Part shown: positions 7,366-14,202 of the stretch, piece after piece | Layout: every line of letters begins with the position of its first letter | Position numbering within the stretch: position 1 is the first letter of the stretch | Source of the DNA: CAYXZP01 sp964469485 | GTDB lineage: Bacteria > Desulfobacterota > Binatia > UBA1149 > CAYXZP01 | Reading direction: 5' to 3' | Assembly: GCA_964469485.1 (NCBI GenBank) | Contig: CAYXZP010000053.1 | Span: forward strand, 1-16,011 | Length of the DNA: 16,011 nt | The notes under the pieces: generated by a model | Database searches by the model: none | What the model was told of the DNA's origin: nothing | The model's input: only the letters and a program-made list of their open reading frames with translations | Translations under genes and position numbers: made by a program

Positions 7366-8164
7366 CGCAGAACTCGTCGGGCGGACTGATAAGCGAGGGA
7401 ACGCAGACGAGACTCTCCTTCTTGGTGTCCATGCGCGTCAGGCCGAAAACATCGGAGGTTTGCAGCATGCTTCGCGGAGTGGCCTTCGGTTGGCCCTTGG
7501 CGGCCTTGATCTTGTAGCAAAGCAGCGCCGCATCGTTGTTCTTTATCGCATCGCCGTTCTGCGAAGCGGCGGCGCACAGGAGCTTGGGTCCCTTGACGTC
7601 GAAGTTGCGCGTGTTTTCGAGAGAATCTCCGAGGGTGACCTGTATGCCCTTGGGGAACTTTGGGGTGCCCTTGGTGACCTTGCCCTTGTAGCACTTGAAG
7701 TTGTCGACCGCGTGGTCGCCAAAAACGGGCGTTTCGGCGCTAAAGGCGGCGGGTGTCAGCAGGACCGCCTCCTTCTTGGTGTCGAGGCGGATATCGCCGA
7801 ACCCGTTGAACACACGCAGGCTGCTCTGGGGAACATGTTTTGTCTGTCCCTTGCCGGTCTTGATCTTGAGACCCATAAGAACCGTAGCCGCGTCGGTGGC
7901 CGCCTCGCCGTCCTTGGCGGCCGGCAGGCACAGCGTCCGACGCTTCTTGACGTCCTGGTCGGAGCTGCCGAAGCGGTCCCCGACCACTGCCTGGGTGCCC
8001 TTCGGGAACTTGGGCATGACCTTGTTCTGCTTGCTCTTGTAACAGGTGAAGGCGTCGTCGGCCCAGTCGTAGGGACCGTTGTCGGCCAAGGCCGGCCCGG
8101 CACCGACCATGAGGGCAAGCGACAGTAACAGAGCAGAGCCAATGAACAGGTTATTCAGGCGCAT
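7366..8164 (-). CDS. Secreted repeat protein, N-terminal part (signal peptide and two tandem repeats)
   Basis: The ATG at 8164 is preceded by GGAGG (8178-8174) at nine bases. Residues 1-28 form a clear signal peptide (LLLSLALMVGAGPALA, cleavage near A27/D28). Two repeats of about 100 residues follow at 38-139 and 156-257, spaced 117-118 residues apart. Shared landmarks are F-x-C-Y-K, P-K-F-P-K-G, a Cys in (R/K)xLLC or TLC, K-G-Q, and L/M-D-T-K-K-E. This resembles a repeat common in secreted proteins of deltaproteobacterial genomes (I believe filed as DUF7450). Repeat 2 has four cysteines (158, 197, 216, 254); repeat 1 keeps 41 and 79 but has G98 and L136 in place of the other two. The protein continues across the gap into 7355-6358. 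It is exported; role unknown. Confidence 0.8.
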
Positions 8165-8173
8165 AGAGCAGTC

Positions 8174-8178
8174 CCTCC
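8174..8178 (-). promoter_or_regulatory. Shine-Dalgarno for the secreted repeat protein
   Basis: GGAGG nine bases before ATG 8164. A 5-bp GC hairpin (8182-8186 with 8192-8196) lies just upstream in the leader. It supports this start over later methionines. Confidence 0.7.
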
Positions 8179-8207
8179 CAGGCGCCGCAAGGGCGCTAAT
8201 ATCGACG

Positions 8208-8234
8208 TTAGTAAGTCTGTTGAAGATGTGTCAA
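8208..8234 (-). promoter_or_regulatory. Weak promoter candidate for the secreted repeat protein
   Basis: A perfect TTGACA sits at 8234-8229 on the minus strand. The best -10 nearby is TACTAA at 8213-8208 with a 15-bp spacer, which is short and only half matching. The region 8165-8256 is shared with the divergent VOC gene, for which no convincing promoter is seen. Confidence 0.28.
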
Positions 8235-8256
8235 ACGGAATCGAGGGCACCCCCGA

Positions 8257-9012
8257 ATGAGGTTGAGACAGCTGGCATTGGCGGCCCGGAACCTGGACAG
8301 CGCCAGGGCCCGTATTGCCGGGCTTCTAGAGCTCGGCCGGCCCTTCGGTGACCCTCAAGTGGGGGTGTTCGGTCTCGAGAACGCGGTGTTTCCCGTGGGC
8401 GACACCTTTCTCGAATTGGTCTCGCCGGCCGGCAAGCAGGCCCCGGCCCGGCGTTTCCTCGACGGCCGCGGCACCGACGAGGCCGGCTATATGGTCATCT
8501 TCGAAACGGACGATGTCGCAAGCGACCGCAACCGCGTCGAGGCTCTCGGCATACGCATCGTCTGGCAGGCCGAGACCGGGGGCGCCAGCACCATACACCT
8601 GCACCCTAAGGACACGGGCGGCGCCATCGTGTCCTTCGACCACATGACCGAGGCCGGGACCTGGCTATGGGCAGGTACCGGCTGGCAGGAAGAGGTGCGG
8701 CAGGAGGTGGCCTCGCTCATCGCCGGCACCGAGCTTTCCTCACCCGACCCGGATGCGACCTGTGCGCTGTGGCAGCGGATGATTGGTGAACCGAACTGCT
8801 CGGCATTGAACGACCGCTCGCTAGAACTTGGCGGTGGTGGAACGATCCGTTTCGCCGACAGCCGCGACACCGGCGCTGTGGGACTGACCGGTGTCGACCT
8901 TCACATCGCCGACCCGGACCGCTATGCGGCCAACGCCGAAGGCCTCGGACTCACGACCGACGGCCGGGGCGCAGTGCATGCGGGCGGCGTGTGGTTCAGA
9001 CCGGCGAGCTGA
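8257..9012 (+). CDS. VOC-superfamily (glyoxalase-like) protein
   Basis: The 251-aa protein begins MRLRQLALAARNLDSARARI, the first strand and helix of a vicinal-oxygen-chelate module. Next come VFPVGDTFLELVSP (the strand that usually carries the metal-binding Glu, here in LELV) and GYMVIFETDD, with HLHPKDTGGAIVSFD closing the first module (about 1-130). The second half (about 150-251) is a weaker module ending in VHAGGVWFRP. Proteins of this layout include glyoxalase/dioxygenase relatives and uncharacterised hydrolases; no activity can be assigned. It faces the secreted protein gene divergently. Its 3' end overlaps that of the opposing DUF4345 gene by 17 bp. Confidence 0.8.
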   Translation: MRLRQLALAARNLDSARARIAGLLELGRPFGDPQVGVFGLENAVFPVGDTFLELVSPAGKQAPARRFLDGRGTDEAGYMVIFETDDVASDRNRVEALGIRIVWQAETGGASTIHLHPKDTGGAIVSFDHMTEAGTWLWAGTGWQEEVRQEVASLIAGTELSSPDPDATCALWQRMIGEPNCSALNDRSLELGGGGTIRFADSRDTGAVGLTGVDLHIADPDRYAANAEGLGLTTDGRGAVHAGGVWFRPAS

Positions 9013-9388
9013 GCCGGGACATTCGTAGCATCGCGATGGCGGCCAGCACCGTGGTCGATACTTCGTAGGCCAGGGCCCCGATATTGTAGCTCGAGGGTCC
9101 GTGGACGAGCAGGCCGAACGAGCGTCCGGCGACCAAGCCCCCACAGAGCACGATCACCAGGACCAAGCCCGGGCGCAGGCGCTCGGGTGCGCCGGCCAAG
9201 TAGAGACAGAGGAGGCCGAAGGCGCCCTGCAGGCCACCGTACATGGCGACGACCTCGACCCTGGCCGATGCGCCCGGCAGTTCCATCCCGGCATAGCCGG
9301 CCGGCATGGCCGGGTTGAGCAAGCAGGCCACCGCGTAGCCGGCGAAGGTGGCCCCGGTAATGACAAGAACTATGCGAGCCAGCAGCAT
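8996..9388 (-). CDS. DUF4345 family small membrane protein
   Basis: A 130-aa protein with four hydrophobic segments at about 5-25, 48-66, 73-92 and 105-122. The sequence ASARVEVVAMYGGLQGAFGL is characteristic of the DUF4345 family of small inner-membrane proteins, whose function is unknown. The ATG is nine bases after the FecR-like stop, and GTAGGAG of its ribosome-binding site overlaps that stop codon. It is the last gene of the sulfotransferase operon and ends inside the convergent VOC gene. Confidence 0.8.
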   Translation of the reverse strand: MLLARIVLVITGATFAGYAVACLLNPAMPAGYAGMELPGASARVEVVAMYGGLQGAFGLLCLYLAGAPERLRPGLVLVIVLCGGLVAGRSFGLLVHGPSSYNIGALAYEVSTTVLAAIAMLRMSRLSSPV

Positions 9389-9397
9389 CTCTCCTAC

Positions 9398-10102
9398 CTA
9401 TTGCGAGGGGCTGGCCGCATCGTCGTCGCTTGTGGCGACCACCCCACCCGCGACCGCAGCGAGGAGCGCGACGCTTGACCAGTTCAGCCCGCCCAAGCGG
9501 CTGCGCGCCCAGGATGCCAGCCTATCGGTGGCCCCGTCACCACTGGCCTCCGCAGCGGCAGCGGTGGCGGCCGAAACCGATGCGGCAAGCAGCAACTGGC
9601 CGCCGGCCTCGACACGGGCGGTGCCCCCACTGGTGCTCACCGCCATGGCCCCTTCATCGACACGTAGCAGGGCCAGGCGTCCATCGGTCACCAGCGTTCC
9701 GCGACTGACCGGCGCCGCCGTCGAGAGATGAGACTCGGCCACCGATATGGTCAGACCGCCTACCCGCATCGCACTGAACGCGACGAGGCCCTGTTCGAGG
9801 TTTGCGATCGCTCCGCCCTCACCGCGCTCAACGACGATACGGCTCTCGGGGGCGAGCGCGAGGCTGCCGGCCTGCCCGAGACCGGCAAGAGCGAAACCCC
9901 CGGCGGCCGTCCGCAGGCGGTCGCCTGCCACGAGCGGCCGGGTCCGCTCCAAGCGGTCCCAGTCGGACCCCGTCGCCGAGACCCAGGTCGCACCGCTGGC
10001 CCGTACCGTTCCGAGAACGGCCCTGCTGTCGGCCGTGGCCGTGGCGGCCACGGCACAGACGGATACCAGGATGGCCGCTGTCAGTCGCTCCTTTGTCGTC
10101 AT
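9398..10102 (-). CDS. FecR-like domain protein, exported or membrane-anchored
   Basis: Start at ATG 10102, with AAGGAG (10114-10109) six bases upstream; a longer in-frame extension to 10165 lies inside the sulfotransferase gene and is rejected. The 234-aa product has a signal peptide (LTAAILVSVCAVAATATA, about 6-23). A FecR-like beta domain follows (about 27-180): VLGTVRASGATW, then PLVAGDRLRTAAGGFA and LALAPESRIVV, the usual pattern of 'l..Gd.v.T..ga.a.l' and 's.l.l'. Near the C-terminus VALLAAVAGGVVA looks like a membrane segment with an acidic tail (SDDD). Such proteins often scaffold or sense in the envelope. There is no neighbouring ECF sigma factor or TonB receptor, so a classical iron-dicitrate role is unlikely. 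Confidence 0.75.
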   Translation of the reverse strand: MTTKERLTAAILVSVCAVAATATADSRAVLGTVRASGATWVSATGSDWDRLERTRPLVAGDRLRTAAGGFALAGLGQAGSLALAPESRIVVERGEGGAIANLEQGLVAFSAMRVGGLTISVAESHLSTAAPVSRGTLVTDGRLALLRVDEGAMAVSTSGGTARVEAGGQLLLAASVSAATAAAAEASGDGATDRLASWARSRLGGLNWSSVALLAAVAGGVVATSDDDAASPSQ

Positions 10103-10118
10103 CGCAGGCTCCTTGGTC

Positions 10119-11363
10119 TCAGGCGGCCTCCAACTCGACATCGAAATGTTCGATGTAGGGGGCAAAGCGCCTATTTATAGATTCCCTGGTGAACCCGAAA
10201 TCCTCGGCCCGATAGATGTGCTCGCCGAACTTGCCGCGGGGGTTCGAGGAATGCCAGCCGCCGATGGCCCCGGCGGCTTCGCCGCTCAGATCCATCCCGA
10301 AGTGCGCGTAGATCCGACCAATGGCCGACAGCGGGTCCCCGACTATCTCCCTGAACGGGAGATCAAAGAAACGCGAGGGATCCAACTCGCTGCGGACCTC
10401 CATCGTGTGTTCGAGGCTCTTGGCCCACAGCTCGAGTTGCCACTGGCCGATCGCCCTCACATCGACATCGTGCTCGTAGAGGGAGCGCCAGCCGGCAACC
10501 AGACTGCACACCGACGGCATGATCTTGGCCGGGTCGCGGTGGGTCTGGACGAAACATGCGTCCGGATAGACCTCGAGCAGCATGCGCAGGTTGCGCATGT
10601 GGACGGGGTACTTGAGGACCCAGCGCCTGCCGGGACTGGTCGAACCGATGAGCTTGAGAAGGTCGCGGTGGCGCCAGTAGCAATCCCTCATGTGGTGAGC
10701 AAAGTACCACTCGGAATAAGAGGGAATGGTCGCGTTGCAGTCGAAGGTGTCGTCGCTGAAGGTCTGCTGGAACAGGTGGCGACATTCCTCGGGACCTTCG
10801 GCCGTCATCAGATGTATGGCCTTGAGCGAGGGGTCCAGGTAGTAGGTCGTCTTGAGGTCGCGCGCCGAACGCTTGAAGTCGGCATGGGCCGCCCATTCGG
10901 CAACCGGCGGGCGGGCCTGTGGCGCGGCCGCCAACCAATATTGGAGGATCTGTATGTCCGGGTCCTGGCCGAGCAGGTGGTGAAGAGCGGTGGTTCCGGT
11001 CCTGGGCAGGCCCAGCACGAAGATCGGCCGCACCAGGGCAATCGCTCGTATGGCTGGGTCGGCCGCCCAGGCACGCTCGGCCACAAGGCGATTCTTGAGA
11101 ATGCCGAGCAACTGTTGGTCAACCATCATGCGACCGAAGGGCGTGAGCTTGGCCTCCTCGTCGTAGGCCCGCACCAGGACGTCGAAGCCCTGGCGGTAGG
11201 AGGGGTCGCCGAAGTCGTCGTAGCCGACGGCCTTGGCGGCCGCTTCATGAAGGCTGTCGGTCGATCCGACGAGACCGGTCGTTCCGGCACCAAAGGCTGC
11301 GCCCAGTCCCTTGGCGGCGTTGAAGGCCCGCACCATCAGCCTCTGCTTGCCACGCGGGGCCAC
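10119..11363 (-). CDS. Sulfotransferase family protein
   Basis: The protein has 414 aa from GTG 11363, or 405 aa from ATG 11336, which has AGAGG close upstream. VLGLPRTGTT (116-125) is the 5'-phosphosulfate-binding loop for PAPS. WVLKYPVH (248-255) and FVQTHRDPAKIMPS (271-284), with R276 and S284, form the 3'-phosphate-binding region. The layout fits the cytoplasmic Sulfotransfer_3/stf group, which sulfates lipids, sugars or small hydroxyl compounds. It heads a three-gene operon; the FecR-like gene follows with 16 nt between stop and start. A 9-bp inverted repeat overlaps the GTG, which slightly favours the later ATG. The acceptor is unknown. Confidence 0.88.
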   Translation of the reverse strand: MAPRGKQRLMVRAFNAAKGLGAAFGAGTTGLVGSTDSLHEAAAKAVGYDDFGDPSYRQGFDVLVRAYDEEAKLTPFGRMMVDQQLLGILKNRLVAERAWAADPAIRAIALVRPIFVLGLPRTGTTALHHLLGQDPDIQILQYWLAAAPQARPPVAEWAAHADFKRSARDLKTTYYLDPSLKAIHLMTAEGPEECRHLFQQTFSDDTFDCNATIPSYSEWYFAHHMRDCYWRHRDLLKLIGSTSPGRRWVLKYPVHMRNLRMLLEVYPDACFVQTHRDPAKIMPSVCSLVAGWRSLYEHDVDVRAIGQWQLELWAKSLEHTMEVRSELDPSRFFDLPFREIVGDPLSAIGRIYAHFGMDLSGEAAGAIGGWHSSNPRGKFGEHIYRAEDFGFTRESINRRFAPYIEHFDVELEAA

Positions 11364-11388
11364 GCTGTCTCATTAGCCTCAGCGTGGC
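11359..11388. promoter_or_regulatory. 9-bp perfect inverted repeat in the sulfotransferase/selenoprotein divergent region
   Basis: GCCACGCTG (11359-11367) is the exact reverse complement of CAGCGTGGC (11380-11388), with a 12-bp spacer. The centre-to-centre spacing is 21 bp, two helical turns, as in operators for dimeric regulators. It overlaps the GTG candidate start of the sulfotransferase and lies about 120 bp before the AhpD-like gene. A leader hairpin is the other reading. The rest of 11364-11506 shows no convincing promoter. Confidence 0.4.
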
Positions 11389-11494
11389 GAAGTTGCCAAG
11401 ACGGCGATCCTGAGGCGGGCTATGCCGGCCGGCCGTGAAGACACCGGGCACGCGCTGCTTTGCTAGACCCGGACCGGCTGATATCCGAGGGTAC

Positions 11495-11500
11495 GGAGGA
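11495..11500 (+). promoter_or_regulatory. Strong Shine-Dalgarno of the AhpD-like gene
   Basis: GGAGGA six bases before ATG 11507 fixes the start. An in-frame ATG at 11435 has no such site and would add an unrelated Arg/Gly/Pro-rich leader. Confidence 0.85.
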
Positions 11501-11506
11501 ACAACG

Positions 11507-11989
11507 ATGGCAAAGATAAGAGTACCGGAGGGGAAAGGCTCGGAGAGCGCACGCCTGATGGCAACCGCGCCGGAGATGGCCAAGGGGATCGCCGACTTCA
11601 GCGGCGCGGTATACGCGCACAGCAAGCTTTCTGTGCGCGTTCGCGAGTTCGCGCGCATGCGCGTGGCCGAGATCAACCAGTGCCCCGTTTGACTCCAGGC
11701 CCGCGCCTCGCAGTTGGCGGGGCAGGACGAGGCCGAGAGACTCTACGCGGCGGTCGGGCAGTGGCGGAACACCGAGGGCTATAGCGCGCAAGAGAAACTG
11801 GCCATCGAGTTCGCCGAACAGTTCTGTCTGAGCCACGACTCGCTCGACGATGGGTTCTTCGACCGCCTGCGGGCGGAGTTCACCGAGGAGCAGATCCTCG
11901 ACCTGACCACCTGCTGTTCGATGTTCCTCGGGCTCGGGCGCCTCTTGAGCGTGCTCGGCATCGAGGAAACGGAACCGACGACCATATGA
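11507..11989 (+). CDS. AhpD/carboxymuconolactone decarboxylase-like protein, probable CxxU selenoprotein (TGA at codon 62)
   Basis: Read through the TGA at 11690-11692, this gene encodes 160 aa of the AhpD/CMD family. It begins MAKIRVPEGKG, then HSKLSVRVREFARMRVAEIN, CPV-(TGA)-LQARASQLAG, EKLAIEFAEQF and MFLGLGRLLSVLGIEE, all in order and in one frame. The TGA replaces the second Cys of the family CxxC redox motif (C59-P-V-62). In AhpD that Cys is the catalytic thiol, and the Glu 12 residues before the first Cys is matched by E47. Sec at this position would give a thiol peroxidase or disulfide-handling enzyme in the cytoplasm; AhpD-like CxxU proteins are known from marine metagenomes. There is no second lesion, and the distal stop overlaps the next start (ATGA). 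The alternatives are a point mutation of a TGC/TGT codon or a base error. The family call is near certain; Sec is likely. Confidence 0.82.
11690..11692 (+). other. In-frame TGA, candidate selenocysteine codon
   Basis: TGA lies between GTT and CTC at the site of the conserved second CxxC cysteine. One base change (A to C or T) would make Cys. TGA ends many genes here (for example at 2395-2397 and 14200-14202), so it is not generally reassigned. Confidence 0.75.
11699..11723 (+). promoter_or_regulatory. Candidate bacterial SECIS hairpin after the TGA
   Basis: An 8-bp GC-rich stem (699-702 and 704-707 paired with 716-723 of the 11.7-kb block, G11703 bulged) carries the 8-nt loop TCGCAGTT (11708-11715). 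The loop begins 15 nt after the TGA, close to E. coli fdhF. The loop lacks the G expected among its first two positions, unless C11709-G11713 pairs to leave GCA. A competing stem GCCTCG/CGAGGC (11705-11710 with 11728-11733) also exists. High GC makes chance hairpins common. Confidence 0.4.
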
Positions 11990-14202
11990 GAGCGGCGGCC
12001 CTGGCCGGACTCTGTCTTTTAGCCGCCTCCCTGGCCGGCGGTTGCGGCAAACACCGGGGTCCGGGAACGATCGAGGGCGCCCGCCGCCCGGCTACGGTCG
12101 TACGGCAGGCGGAACGGGCGCAGGCGAGCGCGGCCACGACAGTCGCCGCCCGGGGAACCCCGGCCAAGCAGATCCTGTTCGGTGACCTCCACGTGCACAC
12201 GACCTACTCGGCCGACGCTTTCATGATGAGCCTGCCCGTACTGCAGGGAGAAGGCGCCCACCCGGTGGCCGATGCCTGCGACTACGCCCGTTACTGCTCG
12301 GCACTCGATTTCTGGTCCATCAACGACCATGCCGAGGCGCTTACGCCGCAGCGCTGGCAAGAGACCAAGGAAACGATACGGCGTTGTAACGAGATCGCCG
12401 GCGACCCGGCCGACCCCGACATGGTGAGTTTCCTCGGTTGGGAGTGGACACAGATCGGCCAGACGCGCGAGGATCATTACGGCCACAAGAACGTCATATT
12501 GCTCGACACCGAGGACGACCGCGTCCCCAAGCGAGCCATACACTCGGGGGGTATGGCGCTCACGGCCATGCGCCAGCGCCCGCCGCTCGTGCAACGGATG
12601 GCGCTGCCGGCGCTCGATTGGGCCAACCGCCAACACTATTTCGACCTCCACCGTTACCAGCTCGAGATCGCGAACACGGCAGACTGTACCGAGGGTGTGG
12701 ACACACGCCAGCTGCCCGAAGATTGCGTCGAGGGGGCGGACACACCGGCCGTGCTGTTCGAAAAGCTCTCGCAGTGGGGTTTCGAGACCATGGTCATCCC
12801 CCACGGCAACGCCTGGGGTATCTACACGCCGAGCGGGTCGACCTGGCACAAGCAGCTGAGCCCCGCCCAGCATGACCCCGCTCTTCAGCACATCATCGAA
12901 GTGTTCTCCGGGCACGGGAACTCCGAGGAGTACCGCGATTGGCGGGCCATAGACTTCGACGATGACGGGAACCGCTCCTGCCCGGCCCCGAGCCCCGGCT
13001 ATGAACCTTGCTGTTGGCGTGCGGGCGAGATCATCCGCAGTCGCTGCGGGGACGCCGCCCCCGAGGAATGCCGGCGCCGGGTCCGTGAGGCACGGCAGAA
13101 CTACGTCGACGCCGACGTGCAGGCGCGCACGAGCGTCGTTCCGGGGGCGCGCCTGGCCGACTGGATGAACTGCGGCAACTGCGACGACTGCTATGCGCCG
13201 GCCTTCAACTACAAACCCGGCACTTCGGTGCAGGCGGCCATGGCGCTGAGCGATCTCAGCGGCTCCGAACCGGCCCGCTTCCGTTTCGGTTTCATCGCCT
13301 CGAGCGACAACCACACGGCAAGACCCGGCACCGGCTACAAGGAGTATGGACGGCTGGCCAACACCGAGGCCGGCGGAGCGCGCGACGAACAGTGGTACCG
13401 CCGCTTTGCCAGCCCCGTGAACTTCGCCGGCCCCGCGCCCGAGTCGCTGCGCTACGACCGGGCCAGCGATACCAGGCCGGCCTACCAGGTAATGGACTTC
13501 GAACGCGGAGCGTCCTTCTTCCTCACCGGCGGGCTGGTCGCCGTTCACAGCGAGGACCGCTCGCGGAAAGCGATCTGGGATGCGATGACGCGCCACGACA
13601 CCTACGGCACCAGCGGCCCGCGCATACTGCTCTGGTTCGACCTCCTCAACGGCCCCGCCGGCACGCAGAGCATGGGCAGCGTCGTGCGCATGCGAGAAGC
13701 GCCACGTTTCCGCGTCCGGGCCATCGGCAGCTTCGAACAGAAGCCGGGCTGTCCAGATGTCTCGGTGGCGGCGCTCTCCAGAGAACGGCTCGAACATCTC
13801 TGCCAGGGCGAGTGCTATAACCCGGGCACCGAACGCCGCCGTATAGCCCGCGTCGAGATCGTGCGTGTGCGGCCGCAGGACAGTGCCGGTGAGGATATAG
13901 GCGCCCTCATCGACGACCCGTGGAAAGTGATCGAGTGTCCGGAAGGGAACGACGGCTGTGTCGTCGACTTCGAGGATCCCGGCTACACGGGCGGCGGCCG
14001 CGAGACGAGCTACTACGTACGAGCTATCGAAGAACCCTCGCCGGCCGTCAACACCGCGGGCCTACGCTGCAGCTACGACGATGACGGCAACTGTACGGCC
14101 ATAGACCCCTGCTACGGCGACTACCGCACGGCGGCCGGCGACGACTGCCTCGTGATGAACGAGGAACGAGCCTGGTCCTCGCCCATCTACCTACGGCCCT
14201 GA
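11986..14202 (+). CDS. DUF3604 lipoprotein (PHP-like metal site)
   Basis: The 738-aa product starts at an ATG overlapping the AhpD-like stop (ATGA). Residues 1-20 look like a lipoprotein signal (LCLLAASLAGGC, Cys20 as lipidation site; -3 is Ala, a slightly unusual lipobox). The DUF3604 body shows FGDLHVHTTYSADA (H69, H71), INDHAE (D114, H115), GWEWTQ, HYGHKNV, VIPHGNAWG (H273), VFSGHGNSEEY (H310) and IASSDNHTARPG (D441, H443). This His/Asp set resembles a PHP-type metal site, suggesting a metal-dependent hydrolase, but no family activity is established as far as I know. Cysteine clusters occur at about 340-375 and in NCGNCDDC (396-402). The protein is probably anchored in the outer membrane or periplasm. 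Its end overlaps the opposing SDR by 12 bp. Confidence 0.88.
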   Translation: MRAAALAGLCLLAASLAGGCGKHRGPGTIEGARRPATVVRQAERAQASAATTVAARGTPAKQILFGDLHVHTTYSADAFMMSLPVLQGEGAHPVADACDYARYCSALDFWSINDHAEALTPQRWQETKETIRRCNEIAGDPADPDMVSFLGWEWTQIGQTREDHYGHKNVILLDTEDDRVPKRAIHSGGMALTAMRQRPPLVQRMALPALDWANRQHYFDLHRYQLEIANTADCTEGVDTRQLPEDCVEGADTPAVLFEKLSQWGFETMVIPHGNAWGIYTPSGSTWHKQLSPAQHDPALQHIIEVFSGHGNSEEYRDWRAIDFDDDGNRSCPAPSPGYEPCCWRAGEIIRSRCGDAAPEECRRRVREARQNYVDADVQARTSVVPGARLADWMNCGNCDDCYAPAFNYKPGTSVQAAMALSDLSGSEPARFRFGFIASSDNHTARPGTGYKEYGRLANTEAGGARDEQWYRRFASPVNFAGPAPESLRYDRASDTRPAYQVMDFERGASFFLTGGLVAVHSEDRSRKAIWDAMTRHDTYGTSGPRILLWFDLLNGPAGTQSMGSVVRMREAPRFRVRAIGSFEQKPGCPDVSVAALSRERLEHLCQGECYNPGTERRRIARVEIVRVRPQDSAGEDIGALIDDPWKVIECPEGNDGCVVDFEDPGYTGGGRETSYYVRAIEEPSPAVNTAGLRCSYDDDGNCTAIDPCYGDYRTAAGDDCLVMNEERAWSSPIYLRP

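Noticed and set aside
9398..10165. Longer start of the FecR-like protein at 10165
   Set aside because: It overlaps the sulfotransferase C-terminus and hides the signal peptide; ATG 10102 has AAGGAG at ideal spacing.
9747..11438. 563-codon plus-strand open frame
   Set aside because: It lies opposite the sulfotransferase and FecR-like genes, which have clear motifs; high GC makes long antisense frames common.
11435..11506. Upstream ATG start for the AhpD-like gene
   Set aside because: No ribosome-binding site and no family similarity; GGAGGA at 11495 points to ATG 11507.
11507..11692. AhpD-like gene as a plain pseudogene or two separate short genes
   Set aside because: There is a single TGA at the exact Cys site, no frameshift, an intact distal half and overlap with the next gene. 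A sequencing error or a fresh point mutation cannot be fully excluded without reads.
11690..11692. Genome-wide reassignment of TGA to Cys or Trp
   Set aside because: TGA ends several confidently bounded genes here (2395-2397, 2400-2398, 867-865, 14200-14202), where reading through would run into neighbours.
12019..13797. 592-codon minus-strand open frame
   Set aside because: Antisense to the DUF3604 gene, with no recognisable domain and a composition typical of a shadow frame.
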